64,000 bases of DNA, from the NCBI GenBank assembly GCA_037349315.1, contig JBAIAC010000593.1, positions 1 to 64,000 on the forward strand, read 5' to 3'. A model generated the notes under the pieces. The model was given only the letters and a program-made list of their open reading frames with translations, did not search any database and was not told where the DNA came from. Shown here one piece after another: positions 30,647 through 44,995 of the stretch; the stretch's first letter is position 1; every line of letters starts with the position of its first letter. The position numbers and the translations under genes were made by a program. The DNA comes from Chelydra serpentina. Lineage: Eukaryota > Chordata > Testudines > Chelydridae.

Positions 30647-33600
30647 GACCCTCACCCTAACCCTAAACACTCACCCTCAACTCCACCCTCACCCTCACCC
30701 TCATCCACACTTTCACCCTGACCCTAACCAACACCCCCAGTGTTACCCTCACCCTCACCCTATCCCTCGCCCCCACCCCAAACCCCACACTCACCCTCAT
30801 CCCCACTCCACCCACACCCTCACCATCTCCCCACCACCACCACCACCACCCTCACCCTCACCCTCATCCTTACCCCAACCCCCACTGCCACCCTCACCCC
30901 AACCTCCACACTCACCGCCACCCTCACCCTCATCCTCACACCCACCCCTACCCTCACCCTATCCCCAACCCCCACCCTCACCCTCCCGCTCACCATCCAC
31001 CCCATCCCCACCACGACCGTAGCCCTTACCCTCACACTAAACCACACCCCCACACTCACCCTCACCCTAACCCACATCTCCACCATCACCCTCACCCGCT
31101 CCCTCACCCCCACATCCACCCTCAACCTCACTCCCACCCCCACCCTCACCCTCATCCTTACCACAACCCCCACCCCCACCGCCACCCTCACCCCCACCCC
31201 CACCCTCACTCCCACACCCAAACCCACCCTCACCCTCACCGTTCCCCCACCCTCACCCCCCACCCCCACCCCCACCCCCAACTTCACCCTCACTCTAACC
31301 CGCACCCCCACCCTCACCCTCACCATCTGCCTCACCCCCCCCACCACCACCACCCCATCCCCACTGTTAACCCACCCCCATCCCCACCCCCTCTGCCACC
31401 CTCACCCTCACCCCACCCTCAACCTCACCCCCACCCCCACCTCACCCCCACCCCCAGCCTCACCCTCACCCTCACCCCAACCCCCACCCCAACAAGACCA
31501 TAACCCTCACCCTAACCCTAACCCACAACCCACCCCACCCTTACCCTCTCCCCCACCCCAACCCCCACCCTCACCATCATCCTCACCCCCACCCCCACTC
31601 CCACCCTAAACTTAACCCGAAACCTCACCCTCACGCTCACCCTCACTCCAACACCCACCCCCACCCTCACCTTCACCACCATCCCCACCCCCACTCCCAA
31701 CCTCACCTTCACCCTCACCCTAACCTCCACCCCCACACTCTCCCTCACCCCCAGCCCCACACCCAAACCCACCCACCCTCACCCTCCCCCCTCCCCCCAC
31801 CCCAACCCGAACCCAACCCTGACCCACACCCCACCCTCACCGTAACCCTACCCTCCACCGCCACCCCCAACCTCCCCCTCCCCCTCAACTCAACCCCCAC
31901 CCGCACCCCCAACCCCACCTTAACCCTCTCCCTAACCCTAACCCCCACCCATACCCTCAGCGTCAACCACTCCCTCACCCCCACTCCCACCCCCACCCCC
32001 ACCCTCACCCTTACCCCAACCACCACCCCCATGCCCATTGCCACACTCACCCTCAAACCCAACCTCACCCTCACTCCCAACCCCATTCCCACCCTCACCC
32101 TCACCTAAACCCACACCCCCACCCTCCCGCTCACCCCCAGCCCCACCCCCGACCCGACCCTAACCCTCACCCTAACCCACACCCCCACTCTCACCTTCAC
32201 CCTCACCCCCACACCCAACCTCTCCCTACCCTACCCTCACCCTAACCCACACCCCCAAACCCAACCCTAACTTTAACCTCACCCTCACCCTAACCCCCAC
32301 CCATACCCTCAGCCTCACCCTCTCACCACTCCCACCCCCACCCTCACCCTCACTCCCACCCCCTCCCTCACCCTCACTCCCTTCCACAACCTCACCCTCA
32401 CTTCCAACCTCACCTTCATCCTTACCACAACCCACACCCCCACCGCCACAATCACCCCCACCCCCACCGTCACCTTCACTCCCACCCCCACCATCACCCT
32501 CACCCTAACCCCAACCCACACCCTCCCCCTCGCCCCTCCCCCAACCTCACCCTCACCCCTACCCCCATCCACGCACTCACCCTCTCCCTCACCCACATCC
32601 CCACCCCCAACCTCACCCTCACACTCACCCTAACCCCCACCCTCACCCTCACCCTCACCCCCACCCCACCCTCACCCTCACCCACACTTTCACCGTCACC
32701 CTAAACCCCACCCCACCCCCACTTTACCCTCAACTTCACCCTCATCCTAACCCCGACCACGAACCCCACCCTTACCCTCTCCCCCACCCCAACCCCAACC
32801 CTCACCCTCAGACTCACCCCCACCGACACTCTCACCCTAACTTTAACCCTAAACCTCACCGTCATCCTCACCCAAACTGTCGCCCTCACCCCATCCCCCA
32901 CCCACACGCTGACCCTCACCCTCACCGTCACCCTCACCCTCACCCTAACCCTAACCCTAAACACTCACCCTCACCCCCACCCTCACCCTCTCCCTCACCC
33001 CAACCCCCACACTCACCCTCATCGGTACCCCCATCCACACCCTCACCCTCACCCCAACCCCAACCCCAGCATCATGCTCACACTCACCCTCATCCTTACC
33101 CCAACCACCACCCCCACCGCCACCCTCACCCCAACCCCCAGCCTCACCCCCACCCCACTCTCATCCTAACTCTCACCCAGACCCTCACCCTAACCCACAC
33201 CCCCACACTCACCCTCATCCTAACCCCCAACCCCACCCTCACCCTCACCCTCACTCCCACCCCCACCCTCACTCTCAAACTTACCACAAACAACACCCCC
33301 AACGCCACCCTCACACCCAGCCCCACCATCACCCTCATGCTCACCACCACCCCCACCCTCACTCCCACCCCTACCCCCACCCTCACCCTAACCCCAACCC
33401 CCAACCTCACAGTCACCCTCACCCCTCCCCCAACCTCACCCTCACCCTCACCCCCACCTACACCCTCACCCTCACACTCACCCTCATCCTTACCCCAACC
33501 CACACCCCCACCGCCACCCTCACCCCAACCCCTACCCTCACAACCAACCCCACCCTCATCCGCACTACCTCCTCCAACCCCCACCCATACCCTCCCTCTC

Positions 33601-36360
33601 ACCACCCACCCCATTCCCACCCCAACCATAACGCTTACCCTCAACCTAAGCCACACCCCAACACTCACCATTACCCTAACCCTCACCCCCACCCCCACCC
33701 TCACCCTCCGACCCTCAAGCTCACCCTCACCCTACCCTCACCCTAACCCCCACCCTCACCCTCACCCTCACACTCACCCGCACATCCAACCCCACCCTCA
33801 CCATCTCCCTCACCCCAACATTTACACACATGCTCACCCTCACCCCTCCCCCAACTACATCTTCACAATCACCCTCACCCCGACCCCCAGCCCAACCTCA
33901 CCCTCACCCTCACACTAGCCCTCACCCTGACCCTCACCTCCACCCCCAACCTCACCCTCACCCTAAGCCCCACACTCACCCTCACACTCACCCACTCCCC
34001 CACCCTCACCCTAACCCCAACCACCACCGCACCCTCCCGCTCACTACCCACCCCATCCCCACCCCGACCGTAACCCTTACCCTCACCCTAACCCTCACCC
34101 CCACACTGACCCTCATCCTAACCCCCACCCCCACCCTCACCCTCACTCCCACCCCCACCCTCACTCTCAAACTTACCACAAACCACACCCCCAACGCCAC
34201 CCTCACCCCCACCATCACCCTCACGCACACCACCACCCCCACCCTCACTCCCACCCCAACCCCCACCATCACCCTCACCTTAACCCCAACCCCCACCCTC
34301 ACAGTCACCCTCACACCTCCCCCAACCTCATCCTCACCCCTACCCCCACCCCCATGCTCACCCTCTCCCTCACTCTCATCCCCACCACCAACCTCACCCT
34401 CACCCTCACCCCCACTCCCTCCCTCACCCGCACCCCCAGCCTCACCCACACTTTCACCCTCACCCTAAGCCGCACCCCACCTCCACACTTACCCTCACCC
34501 TCACCCTAACCAACACCCCACAGCCACCCTTACCCTCAGCTTCACCCCTACCCCCACTCTCACCCCAACCTTAACCCTAAACCTCACCCTCACGCTCACC
34601 CTCACCCTAAACCTTGCCCTCACCCCAACCCCCCACCCCCACGCTGACCCTCACCGTCACCCTCACCCTCACCCTAACCCTAACCCTAAACACTCACCCT
34701 CACCCCCACCCACACCCTCACACTCACCCTCATCCTTACCCCAACCCACACCCCCACCGCCACCCTCACCCCAACCCCTACCTTCACAACCACCCCCACC
34801 CTCATCCGCACCCTCACCCTAAACCTTGCCCTCACCCCAACCCCCCACCCCCACGCTGACCCTCACCGTCACCCTCACCCTCACACTAACCCTAACCCTA
34901 AACACTCACCCTCACCCCCACCCACACCCTCACACTCACCCTCATCCTTACCCCCACCCACACCCCCACCCTCACCCTAACCCAAACCTTATCTCCCACC
35001 CTCAAGCTCACCCTCACCCTACCCTCACCCTAACCCCCACCCCGACCCTCACCCTCACACTCACCCGCACATCCAACCCCGCCCTCACCATCTCCCTCAC
35101 CCAAATATCCACACACATGCTCACCCTCACCCCTCCCCCAACTACATCTTCACAATCACCCTCACCCCCATCCCCAGCCCAACCTCACGCTCACCCTCAC
35201 TCTAGCCCTCACACTGACCCTCACCTCCACCCCCAACCTTACCCTCACCCTAAGCCCCACACTCACCCTCACACTCACCCCCTCCCCCACCCTCACCCCA
35301 AACCCCACCCCCACCCCCAACCCCACATTCAATCTCACCTTCACCCGAACGCCCACCCATACACTAAGCCTCACCCTCACCCTCACCCCACTCCCACCCC
35401 CACCCTCACCCTCACCCTCACCCTCACTCCCACCCCCACCCTCACCCTAACCCGCCCCCCCACACTTACCCTCTCCCCACCCCAGACCCCCCTCACCCTC
35501 AGCCTCACCCCCACCCCCATTCTCACCCTAACCTTAACCCTAAACCTCACACTCATGCTCACCCCACTCCCAACTCCACAGTCACCCTCACCCTAACCCC
35601 CCACCCCCACACTGACCCTCTCCTTCACCCTCACCCTCACCCTAACCCTAAGCCTAACCCTAAACACTCACCCTCAACTCCACCCTCACCCTCACCCTCA
35701 CCCTCATCCACACTTTCAACCTGACCCTAACCACCACCCCCAGAGTTACCCTCACCCTTACCCTAACCCACACCCCCACCCCCACCCTTACCCTCTCCCC
35801 CACCCCAAAACCCCACACTCACCCTCATCCAAACCGCACCCACACCCTCACCCTCACCCCACCACCACCACCACCCTCACTCTCACCCTTAACCTTACCC
35901 CAACCGCCACCGCCACACTCACTCCAAAGTCCACCCTCACCCCCACCCTCACCCTCATCCTCACACCCACCCCCACCCTCACCCTATCCCCAACCCCCAC
36001 CCGCACCCTCCTGCTCACCACCCACCCCATCCCCACCCCATCCGTAACCCTTACCCTCACCCTAACCCTCACCCCCACATTCACCCTCACCTGCCCCCTC
36101 TCCCCCACATCCACCCTCAACCTCACTCCCACCCCCACCCTCACCCTCATCACTACCACAACCCCACCCCCACCCTCACTCCCACAACCACATCCACCAT
36201 CGCCCTCACCCTCACCCTCACCCTTCCCCCACCCTCACCCCTCACCCCCACCGCCACCCCACCCCAAACCTCACCCTCTGCCTCACCCCCACCCCCACCA
36301 CTCCATCTCCACCGTTAAGCCAACACCCATCCCCACCCACTCTGCCACCCTCCCCTCACC
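30647..36360 (-). repeat. Left arm of large inverted repeat
   Basis: Pairs with 53940-60360 in reverse complement. Anchors by eye: CAACAAGACCATAACCCTC at about 31490 with its complement at about 59462; the TCTCCCTCACCCACATCCCC region at about 32590 with about 58030; CTCACCACCCACCCCATCC near 36015 with about 54425; and the GTTAAGCCAACACCC block at about 36315 with about 54010. Summed positions stay between 90.3 and 90.95 kb, so the copies are colinear with modest indels. Confidence 0.82.
34601..35024 (-). repeat. 212-bp tandem duplication in C-rich array
   Basis: 34601-34812 and 34813-35024 are head-to-tail copies starting at ACCCTAAACCTTGCCCTCAC, each with the same CCCTAA run and the same CACCCACACCCTCACACTC segment. 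Confidence 0.82.
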
Positions 36361-39099
36361 CTCACGCTCACCCTCACCCTGTCGCCCTCACCCCAACACC
36401 CCACCCCCACGCTGACTCTCACCGTCACCCTCACCCTCACCCTCATCCTCACCCTAAACACTCACCCTCACCCCCACCCTCACCCTCTACCTCACCCCAA
36501 CCCCCACACTCACACTCATCCGCACCCCCACCCACACCCTCACCCTCACTCGACATCCAACCCCAGCCTCACCCTCACACTCACCCTCATCCTTACCCCA
36601 ACCACCACCCCCACCGCCACCCTCACCCCAACCCCCAGCCTCACCCCCAACCCACTCTCATCCTCACTCCCACCCCGACCCTCACCCTAACTCCAACGAC
36701 CACCCGCACCCACCCCATCTCTCACCCTAACCCACAACCCACACTCACCCTCACCATAACCCCCACCCCCACCCTCACCCTCACCCTCACCCTATCTCCC
36801 ACTCCCAACCTACCCGTCACCCTACCCTCACCCTAACCCCCAACCCCCACCCACACCTTCACACTCAGCCGCACATCCAACCCCACCCTCACCCGCTCCC
36901 TCACCCGCTCCCTCACCCCCACATCCACCGCCACCCTCACCCTCAACCTCACCCCCACCCCCAGTCCAACCTCAAGCTCACCCTCACCCTCACCCCCACC
37001 CCCAACCCCACCTTCATCCTCACCCTCACCCTAACCCTCACCCATACCCTCAGCCTCACCCTCTCCCTCACCCCACTCCCATCCCCACCACCACCCTCAC
37101 CCTCACTCCCACCTCCACCCTCACTCCCACCCTAACCCTCATCCTTACCCCAACCCCCACCGCCACCCTCACTCCGACCTCCACCCCCAAGCTCACCCTA
37201 ACACCAACCTCATCCTCACCCTGACACCTACCCCCACCCTCACCCTCTCCCTAACCCTCATCCCCACCCCAACCTCACCCTCACCCTAACCCCCACCCTC
37301 ACCCTCACCCACACTTTCAACCTCACCCTAACACCCACACTTACACGCACCCTCACCCTCTCCCTAACCCCCACCCCCAAACTCACCCTCACCCCGCTCC
37401 CACCCCCACCCTCTCCCTCACCGCAAACCCCACACTCACCCTCATCCGCACCCACACCCACACCCTCACCCTCACCCCACCCCCAACCCCAGCCTCACCC
37501 TCACACGCACCCTCATCCTTACCCCAACCAGCACCCCCACACCACCCTCACCCCAACCCCCAGCCTCACCCCCAACCCACTCTCATCCTCACTCCCACCC
37601 CGACCCTCACCCTAACCCCAACCACCACCCTCACCCTCACTCCCACCCCCACCCTCACCCTCATGCTTACCGCAACCCCCCACAGCCACACTCACTCCTA
37701 CCTCCACACCCACCCTCACCGTCAACCTTAACCCCAACCTCATCCTCACCCTCACACCTACCCCCACCATCACCCTCTCCCTCACCCTCATCCCCACCCC
37801 CAACCTCACCCTCACCCTAGCCCCCACCCTCACCCACACTTTCAACTTCACCCTATCACCCACACTTACCCTCACCCTCACCCTCTACCTAACCCACACA
37901 CCCAAACTCACCCTCACCCCACTCCCACCCCCACCCTCACCCTCTCCCTCTCCCTCAACCCAACCCCCACACTCACTCTCATCCCCACCCCCACCCCCTC
38001 CCCGACCCCCAACCTCACCCTCACTCCCACCCCCACCCTCACTCCCACCCTCACCCTCAAATGTACCACAAACCAACCCCCCACGCCACCCTCACCCCCA
38101 CCCCCACCATCACCCTCACGCTCACCACCACCCCCACCCTCACTCCCACTCCCACCCACACCCTCACCCTAACCCCCACCCTCACCGTCACCTTCACACT
38201 CCCCCAACCTCATCCTCACCCTCACCCCTACCCCCACCCCCATGCTCACCCTCTCCCTCACCCTCATCCCCACCACCAACCTCACCCTCACCCCCACCCC
38301 TCCCTCACCCGCACCCCCAACCTCACCAACACTTACACCCTCACCCTACGCCACACCCCACCTCCAAACTTACCCTCACCCTCACCCTAACCCCACAGCC
38401 ACAGCCACCCTTACCCTCTCCCCCGCCCCCACCCCCACCCTCACCCTCACCACCACCCCCACTCTCACCCCAACCTTAACCCTAAACCTCACCCTCACGC
38501 TCACCCTCATCCTAATCCTCGCCCTCACCCAACACCCCACACCCACGCAGACCCTCACCGTCACCCTCACCCTCACCCTCACCGTCATTCTTACCCCAAC
38601 CGCCACCGCCACCTTCACCCTCACTCCCACCCTCACCCTCATCCTTACCACAACCACACCGCCACCCTCAAACCCACCGCCACCCTCACCCTCAGCCTCA
38701 ACTGCACCCCCACTCTCCCGCTAACCTAAACCCTAAACCTCACCCTCACGCTCACCCTCACCCTAACTGTCGCCCTCACCCCAAAACCCCACCCCTACGC
38801 TGACCCTCACAGTCACCCTCACCCTCACCCTAACCCTAACCATAACCCTAAACGCACCCCCTCACCCTCACCCCACTCCCACCCCCACCCTCACCCTCTC
38901 CCTCACCCCAACTCCCACTCTCACTCACATCCCCTCGCCCACCCACACCCTCACCCTCACCCTCACCCCCACCCCCACCCTCACCTTCACTACAACCCTT
39001 ACCTTCATCCTCACCACAAACTACACCCCCACCGCCACCCCCACCCTCACTACCACCCCCACCCTCACCTTCACCCTAATCCAAACCCTCACCCTGACC

Positions 39100-42000
39100 C
39101 CTCCCCCAACCTCATCCTCACCCTCACCCCTACCCCCACCCTCACCCTTTCCCTCACCCTCACCCCCACCCTCACCCTCACCCACACATACACCCTCACC
39201 CTAACCCCCACCCCACCCCACCCCGACACTTACCGTCACCCTCACCCTAACCCATACCCACCCCACCCTTACTTCTACCTCACCCCCACCCCTACCCTCA
39301 CCCTCAGCCTCACCCCCAACCCCACTCTCACCCTAACCTTAAACCTAAACCTCACCCTCATGCTCACCCTCACCCTAACCCTCACCCTCACACCAACGCC
39401 CCACCCCACACTGACCCTCACCGTCACCCTCACCCTCAACCTAACCCTAAACACTAAGCCTCAACTCCACCCTCACCCTCTCCCTCACGCCCACCCCTAT
39501 CCTCACCCTCACCCAGACTTTCACCCTCACCCTAACCCCCACCTTCAGAGTTACCCTCACCCTAACCCCCACCCCCACCCCAACCCCCACACTCACCCTC
39601 ATCCCCACCCCCATGCACACGCTCACCCTCACCCCACCACCGCCACTCTCACCCTCACCCTCACCCTCATCCTTACCCCCACCCCCACCGCCACCCTCAC
39701 CCCAACCTCCACCCTCACCCCCACTCTCACCCTCATCCTCACCCCCACCCTCACCCTATCCCCAACCCTCACCCGCAAACTCCCACTCACCATCCGCCCC
39801 GTCCCCACCCCGAACGTAACCCTTACCCTCACCCTAACCCACACTCCCACACTCACCATCACCCTAACCACCACCCGCACCACCACCCCCACCTTCACAC
39901 TCACACTAACCCTCACTCTAACCCCCACCCTCACCCTCACACTCACCCGCACATCCAACCCAACCCTCACCTGCTCCCTCACGCCCAAATCCACACTCGA
40001 CCTCACTCCCACTCCCACCCTCACCCTCATCCTTACCACAACCCCCACCCCGACTGCCACCCTCACCCTCACCCTCACCACTCCCCCAACCTCGACCTCA
40101 CCCTCACCCCTACCCTCACCCCCACCCTCACCACTCACCCCCACCCCCACCCCACCGCCAACCTCACCCACCCCCTAACCCCCACCCCCACCCTCTCCCT
40201 CGCCCCCAGCCCCACACGCACACCCACCCTCACCCTAACCCCCACCCTCACCCTCATCCTCAATCCAACCCCCACTCTCACCTTAGCCTTAACCCTAACC
40301 CTCACCCTCATGCTCACCCTCACCCTAACCCTCACCCTGACCCCAAACCCCCACCCCCACGCTGACCCTCACAGTCACCCTCACCCTCACCCTAACCATA
40401 AACACTCACCCTCACTCTCACACCACTCCCACCCCCACCCTCACCCCAACCCCCATACTCACTCTCATCCCCACAACCACTCACACCCGCACCCTCACCC
40501 CACCTCCACCCCAGCAATCACCATCTCCCTCACGCTCACCCTCACCGCACTCCCACCCTCACCCTCACCCTCTCCCTCACCCCAACTCCCACTCTCACTC
40601 ACATCCCCTCCCCCACCCACACCCTCACCATCACCCCCACCCCCACCCTCACCTTCACTCCCACCCTTACCTTCATCCTCACCAAAAACTACACCCCCAT
40701 CCTCACTCCCACTCCCACCCTCACCTTCACCCTAATCCAAACCCTCACCCTCACCCTGACCCCTCCCCCAACCTCATCCTCACCCTCACACTCACCCTCA
40801 CCCTTACCCCAACCCACACCGCCACCCCCACCCTCATCCGCACTACCTCCCCAATGCTCACCCTAAGCCCAACCCCCACCTGTATCCTCCCACTCACCAC
40901 CCACCCCATTCCTACCCCGACCGTAACCCTTGCCCTCACCATAAGCCACACCCCAACACTCACCATTACCCTAACCACCACCCCCACCCCCACCCTCACC
41001 CTCACCTTAACCCTCACCCTCTCCCACCCTCAAGCTCACCCTCACCCTACACTCCCCCTAACCCCCACCCTCACCCTCACACTCACCCGCACATCCAACC
41101 CCACCCTCACCCACTCCCTCACCCCCACATCCACACACAGGCTCCCCCTCCCCCTCACCCCTCCCCCAACCTCACCCTCACCCTAAGCACCACACTCACC
41201 CTCACCCTCACCCCTCCCCCACCCTCAACCTCACCCTCATCCCAACCCCCACCCCCAACCCCACCTTCAACCTCACCCTCACCCTAACTCCCACCCATAC
41301 ACTAAGCCTCACCCGCTCCCTCCCCCCACTCCCACCCCCACCCCCACGCTCACCCTCACCACCACCCCCACCATCACCCTCACTCCCACCCTGACACTCA
41401 TCCTTACACCAACCCCACCCCCACCACCACCCTCACCACCACCACACCCTCACCCTCACCCCCACCCTCACTCCCACCCCACCCTCACCCTAACCCCAAC
41501 CCCCACCCTCCCCCTCCCCCTCCCCCCAACCTCATCCTCACCTCACCCGCACCCCCACCTCCACCCTCACAATCTCCCTCACCCTCATCCACACCCCCAG
41601 CCTCACCCTCACCCTCACCCTAACCCCCAACCTCACCCTCACCCACACTTTCACCCTCACCCTAACCCCCACCTCACCCCCACTCTTACCCTTACCCTAA
41701 CCCCCACTCCCACCCTTACCCTCTCCCACACCCCCACCCTCACCCTCAGCCTCAATCCAACCCACACTCTCACCCTAGCCTTAACCCTAAACCTCACCCT
41801 CACGCTCACCCTCACCCTAACCCTCACCCTGACCCCAAACCCCCACCCCCATGCTGACCCTCACAGTCACCCTCACCCTAACCATAAACACTCACCCTCA
41901 ACTCCACCCCCACCCTTACCCTCACCCCCACCCCCATCCTCACCCTCACAAACACTTTCACCCTCACCCTAACCCTCACACCACTCCCACGCCCACCCTC

Positions 42001-43240
42001 ACCCTCACCCCAACCCCCACACTCACTCTCATCCCCACACCCACTCACACCTGCACCCTCACCCCACCTGCACCCCAACACTCACCATCACCCTCACCTT
42101 CACCGTCATCCTTACCCCAACCGCCACCGCCACCTTCACCCTCATTCCCACCCTCACCCTCATCCTTACCACAAAACACACCACCACCCTCACCCACACC
42201 GCCACCCTCACCCTCAGCCTCAACCGCACCCCCACTCTCACACTAAAGTTAACCCAAACCCTCACCCTCACCCTGACCCCTCCCCCAACCTCATCCTCAC
42301 CCTCACCCCCACCCCACCCCCAACCTCACCCTTTCCCTCACCCTCATCCCCACCCCAACCTCACCCTCACCCTCGCCCCCACCCTCACCCTGACCCACAC
42401 ATACACCCTCACCCTAACCCCCACCCCACCCCACCCTTACCCTCTCCCTCACCCCCACCCCTACCCTCACCCTCAGCCTCACCACACCCCCACTCTCACC
42501 CTAACCTTAAACCTAAACCTCACCCTCATGCTCACCCTCACCCTACCCTCACCCTCACCCCAACCCCCCACCCCACGCTGACCCTCACCGTCACCCTCAC
42601 CCTAACCCTAAACACTCACCCTCAACTCCACCCCCACACTTACCCTCACCCCCACCCCCATCCTCACCCTCACAAACACTTTCACCCTCAACCTAACCCT
42701 CACCTCCAGAGTTACCCTAACCCCCACCCCCACCCCAACCCCCACACTCACCCTCATCCCCACCCCCAAGCACACGCTCACCCTCACCCCACCACCACCC
42801 CCACCCTCACCCTGACCCTCACCCTCATCCTTACTCCAACCCCCACCCCCACCGCCACCCTCACCCCAACCTCCACCCTCACCCCCACCCTCACCCTCAT
42901 CCTCAACCCCACCCTCACCCTATCCTCAACCCTCACCCACACCCTCACACTCACCATCCGCCCCGTCCCCACCCCAACCGTAACCATTACCCTCACCGTA
43001 ACCCACACTCCCATACTCACCATCACCCTAACTACCACCCCCACTCCCACCTTCACCCTCACCCTAACCCCCACCATCACCCTCACACTCACCCGCACAT
43101 CCAACCCCACCCTCACCTGCTCCCTCACCCCCAAATCCACCCTCAACCTCACTCCCACCCACACTCTCACCCTCATCCTTACCACAACCCCCACCCTCAC
43201 TGACACCCTCACCCCCAACCTCACCCTCCCCCCTCCCCCA
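39100..43240 (-). repeat. Direct duplication at about 3.15 kb offset
   Basis: About 39100-40090 corresponds to about 42280-43230 in the same orientation. Anchors are the CCACACATACACCCTCACC block (39182 and 42393), CTCATGCTCACCCTCACCC (39357 and 42527) and the TCACCTGCTCCCTCACGCCC region (39968 and 43108). A second direct pair, 40315-40400 and 41810-41870, shares CTGACCCCAAACCCCCACC. Confidence 0.78.
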
Positions 43241-44995
43241 ACCTCTACCTCACCCCCACTCCCACCCCACCCCCAACCTCACTCTCACCCTAACCCGCAC
43301 CCCCACCCTCATCCTCACCCTCTGCCTCACCCCAAGCCCTACCACCACACCCATCCCCACCCTTAACCCAACACCCATCCCCACCCCCTCCGCCACCCTC
43401 ACCCTTAACCCCACCCTCAACCTCATCCCCACCCTCACCCTCACCCCCATCCCCAGGCTCACTCTCACCCCAACCCCCACCCCAACAAGATCATAACCCT
43501 CACACTCACCCTCACCCTCCCCCCCACCCCCACCCGCACGCTCACCCTCACTTTAACCCTCACCCTAACCCCCACCCCAACCCCACCCTTACCTTCTCCC
43601 CCTCCCCCACCCCCACCCTCACCCTCATCCTCACCCCCACCCCCACTCTCACCCTAACCTTAGCCCTAAACCTCAACCTCACGCTCCCCCTCACCCCAAC
43701 ACCCACCCCTACCCTCACCTTCACCACCATCCCCACACCCACCCTCACCCTCACCCCAACCCCCACCCCCACCCTAACCCAACCCTGACCCGCACCCCAC
43801 CCTCACCCTCACCCTAACTCCAAGCCCCACTCCCAACCTCACCCTCACCCTACCCCCCACCGCCACCCCCAACCTCACCCTCATCCTCACCTCAACCCCG
43901 ACCCCCAACCCCAACCCCAACTTCACCCTCACCCTAATCCTAACCCCCACCCATACCCTCAGCCTCAACCTCTCCCTCACCCCCACCCCCACCCCCACCC
44001 TCACCCTTACCCCAACCACCACCCCCACGCCCACTGCCACACTCACTCGCAACCCCAACCTCACCATCACTCCCAACCCCATCCCCACCCTCACCCAAAC
44101 CCCCACCCCCAACCCCATGGCGACCCTACCCCTCACCCTCACTCTAACCCACACCCTCACCCACACCCTTACCCTTACCCTCGCCCTCACCCTCACCCCC
44201 CACCCCCATGCTCAACCTCACCCTCACCCTAACCCTAACCCAAACCCTAAATATTCACCCTCACGCTCACCCTCACCCCACTCCCACCACCACTCCCACC
44301 CTCAACCCAACCCCCACACTGACGCTCACCCTCACCCCCACCCACCCACACCCTACCTCACCCCCACCCCAACCGCCATCCTCACCACCACCCACATCCT
44401 TACCGCAACCCTCACCCCCACCCCCACCGTCACCGTCACCCTCACACCCAACCCCACCGTCACACTCACTCCAACCCCCAACCCATCCTCACCCTTACCC
44501 TTACCACCACCCCCACCGCGACCCTAACCCTCACCCTCACCCTAACATACACCCCACACTGAACCTCACCCTCACCCTCACCCACACCCTAACCCTCAAC
44601 CTAACTCTCACCCCCAAACCTCACCCTCTCTCTACCCTCACCCTTACACTCACCCCAACCCCACCCTATCCCTCACCCTCAACCTCACGCTAACTGCCAC
44701 ACGCACCCCCACTCTCATTCTCACCCTAAACCCAACATCCACATGCACACTCACCCTCAACCCTCCCCCAAACTCATCTTCACCCTCACCCCCCCCACCC
44801 CCACAGCGACCCTAACCCTCACGCTCACCCTAACCCACACCCCCACTCTGAACCTCACCTTCAGCCTCAACCGCACCCTAAACCTCACCCTCAACCTCAT
44901 CCCCACCACCACCTCGTCCTCACCCTCAAACCCACCCCCACGCTCACCCTCACCCTAACCCCCACCACATCCCCACTTTCACCGTAACCTTCACC

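Larger units (their letters stand above)
30647..44995 (-). repeat. Degenerate telomere-like C-rich array, main block
   Basis: 14.3 kb of CCCTCA, CCCTAA, CCCCCA and related hexamers on the plus strand. CCCTAACCCTAAACACTCACC modules recur (about 30655, 32945, 34675, 34895, 35650, 36440, 38835, 42605). No gene supported; open frames up to 289 codons encode Thr-Leu, His-Pro and Ser-Pro periodic peptides only. It is a mosaic of other blocks. 30647-36360 is inverted relative to 53940-60360, 36.4-38.1 kb to about 0.9-2.9 kb, and 43.2-44.2 kb to about 5.85-6.73 kb. Confidence 0.95.
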
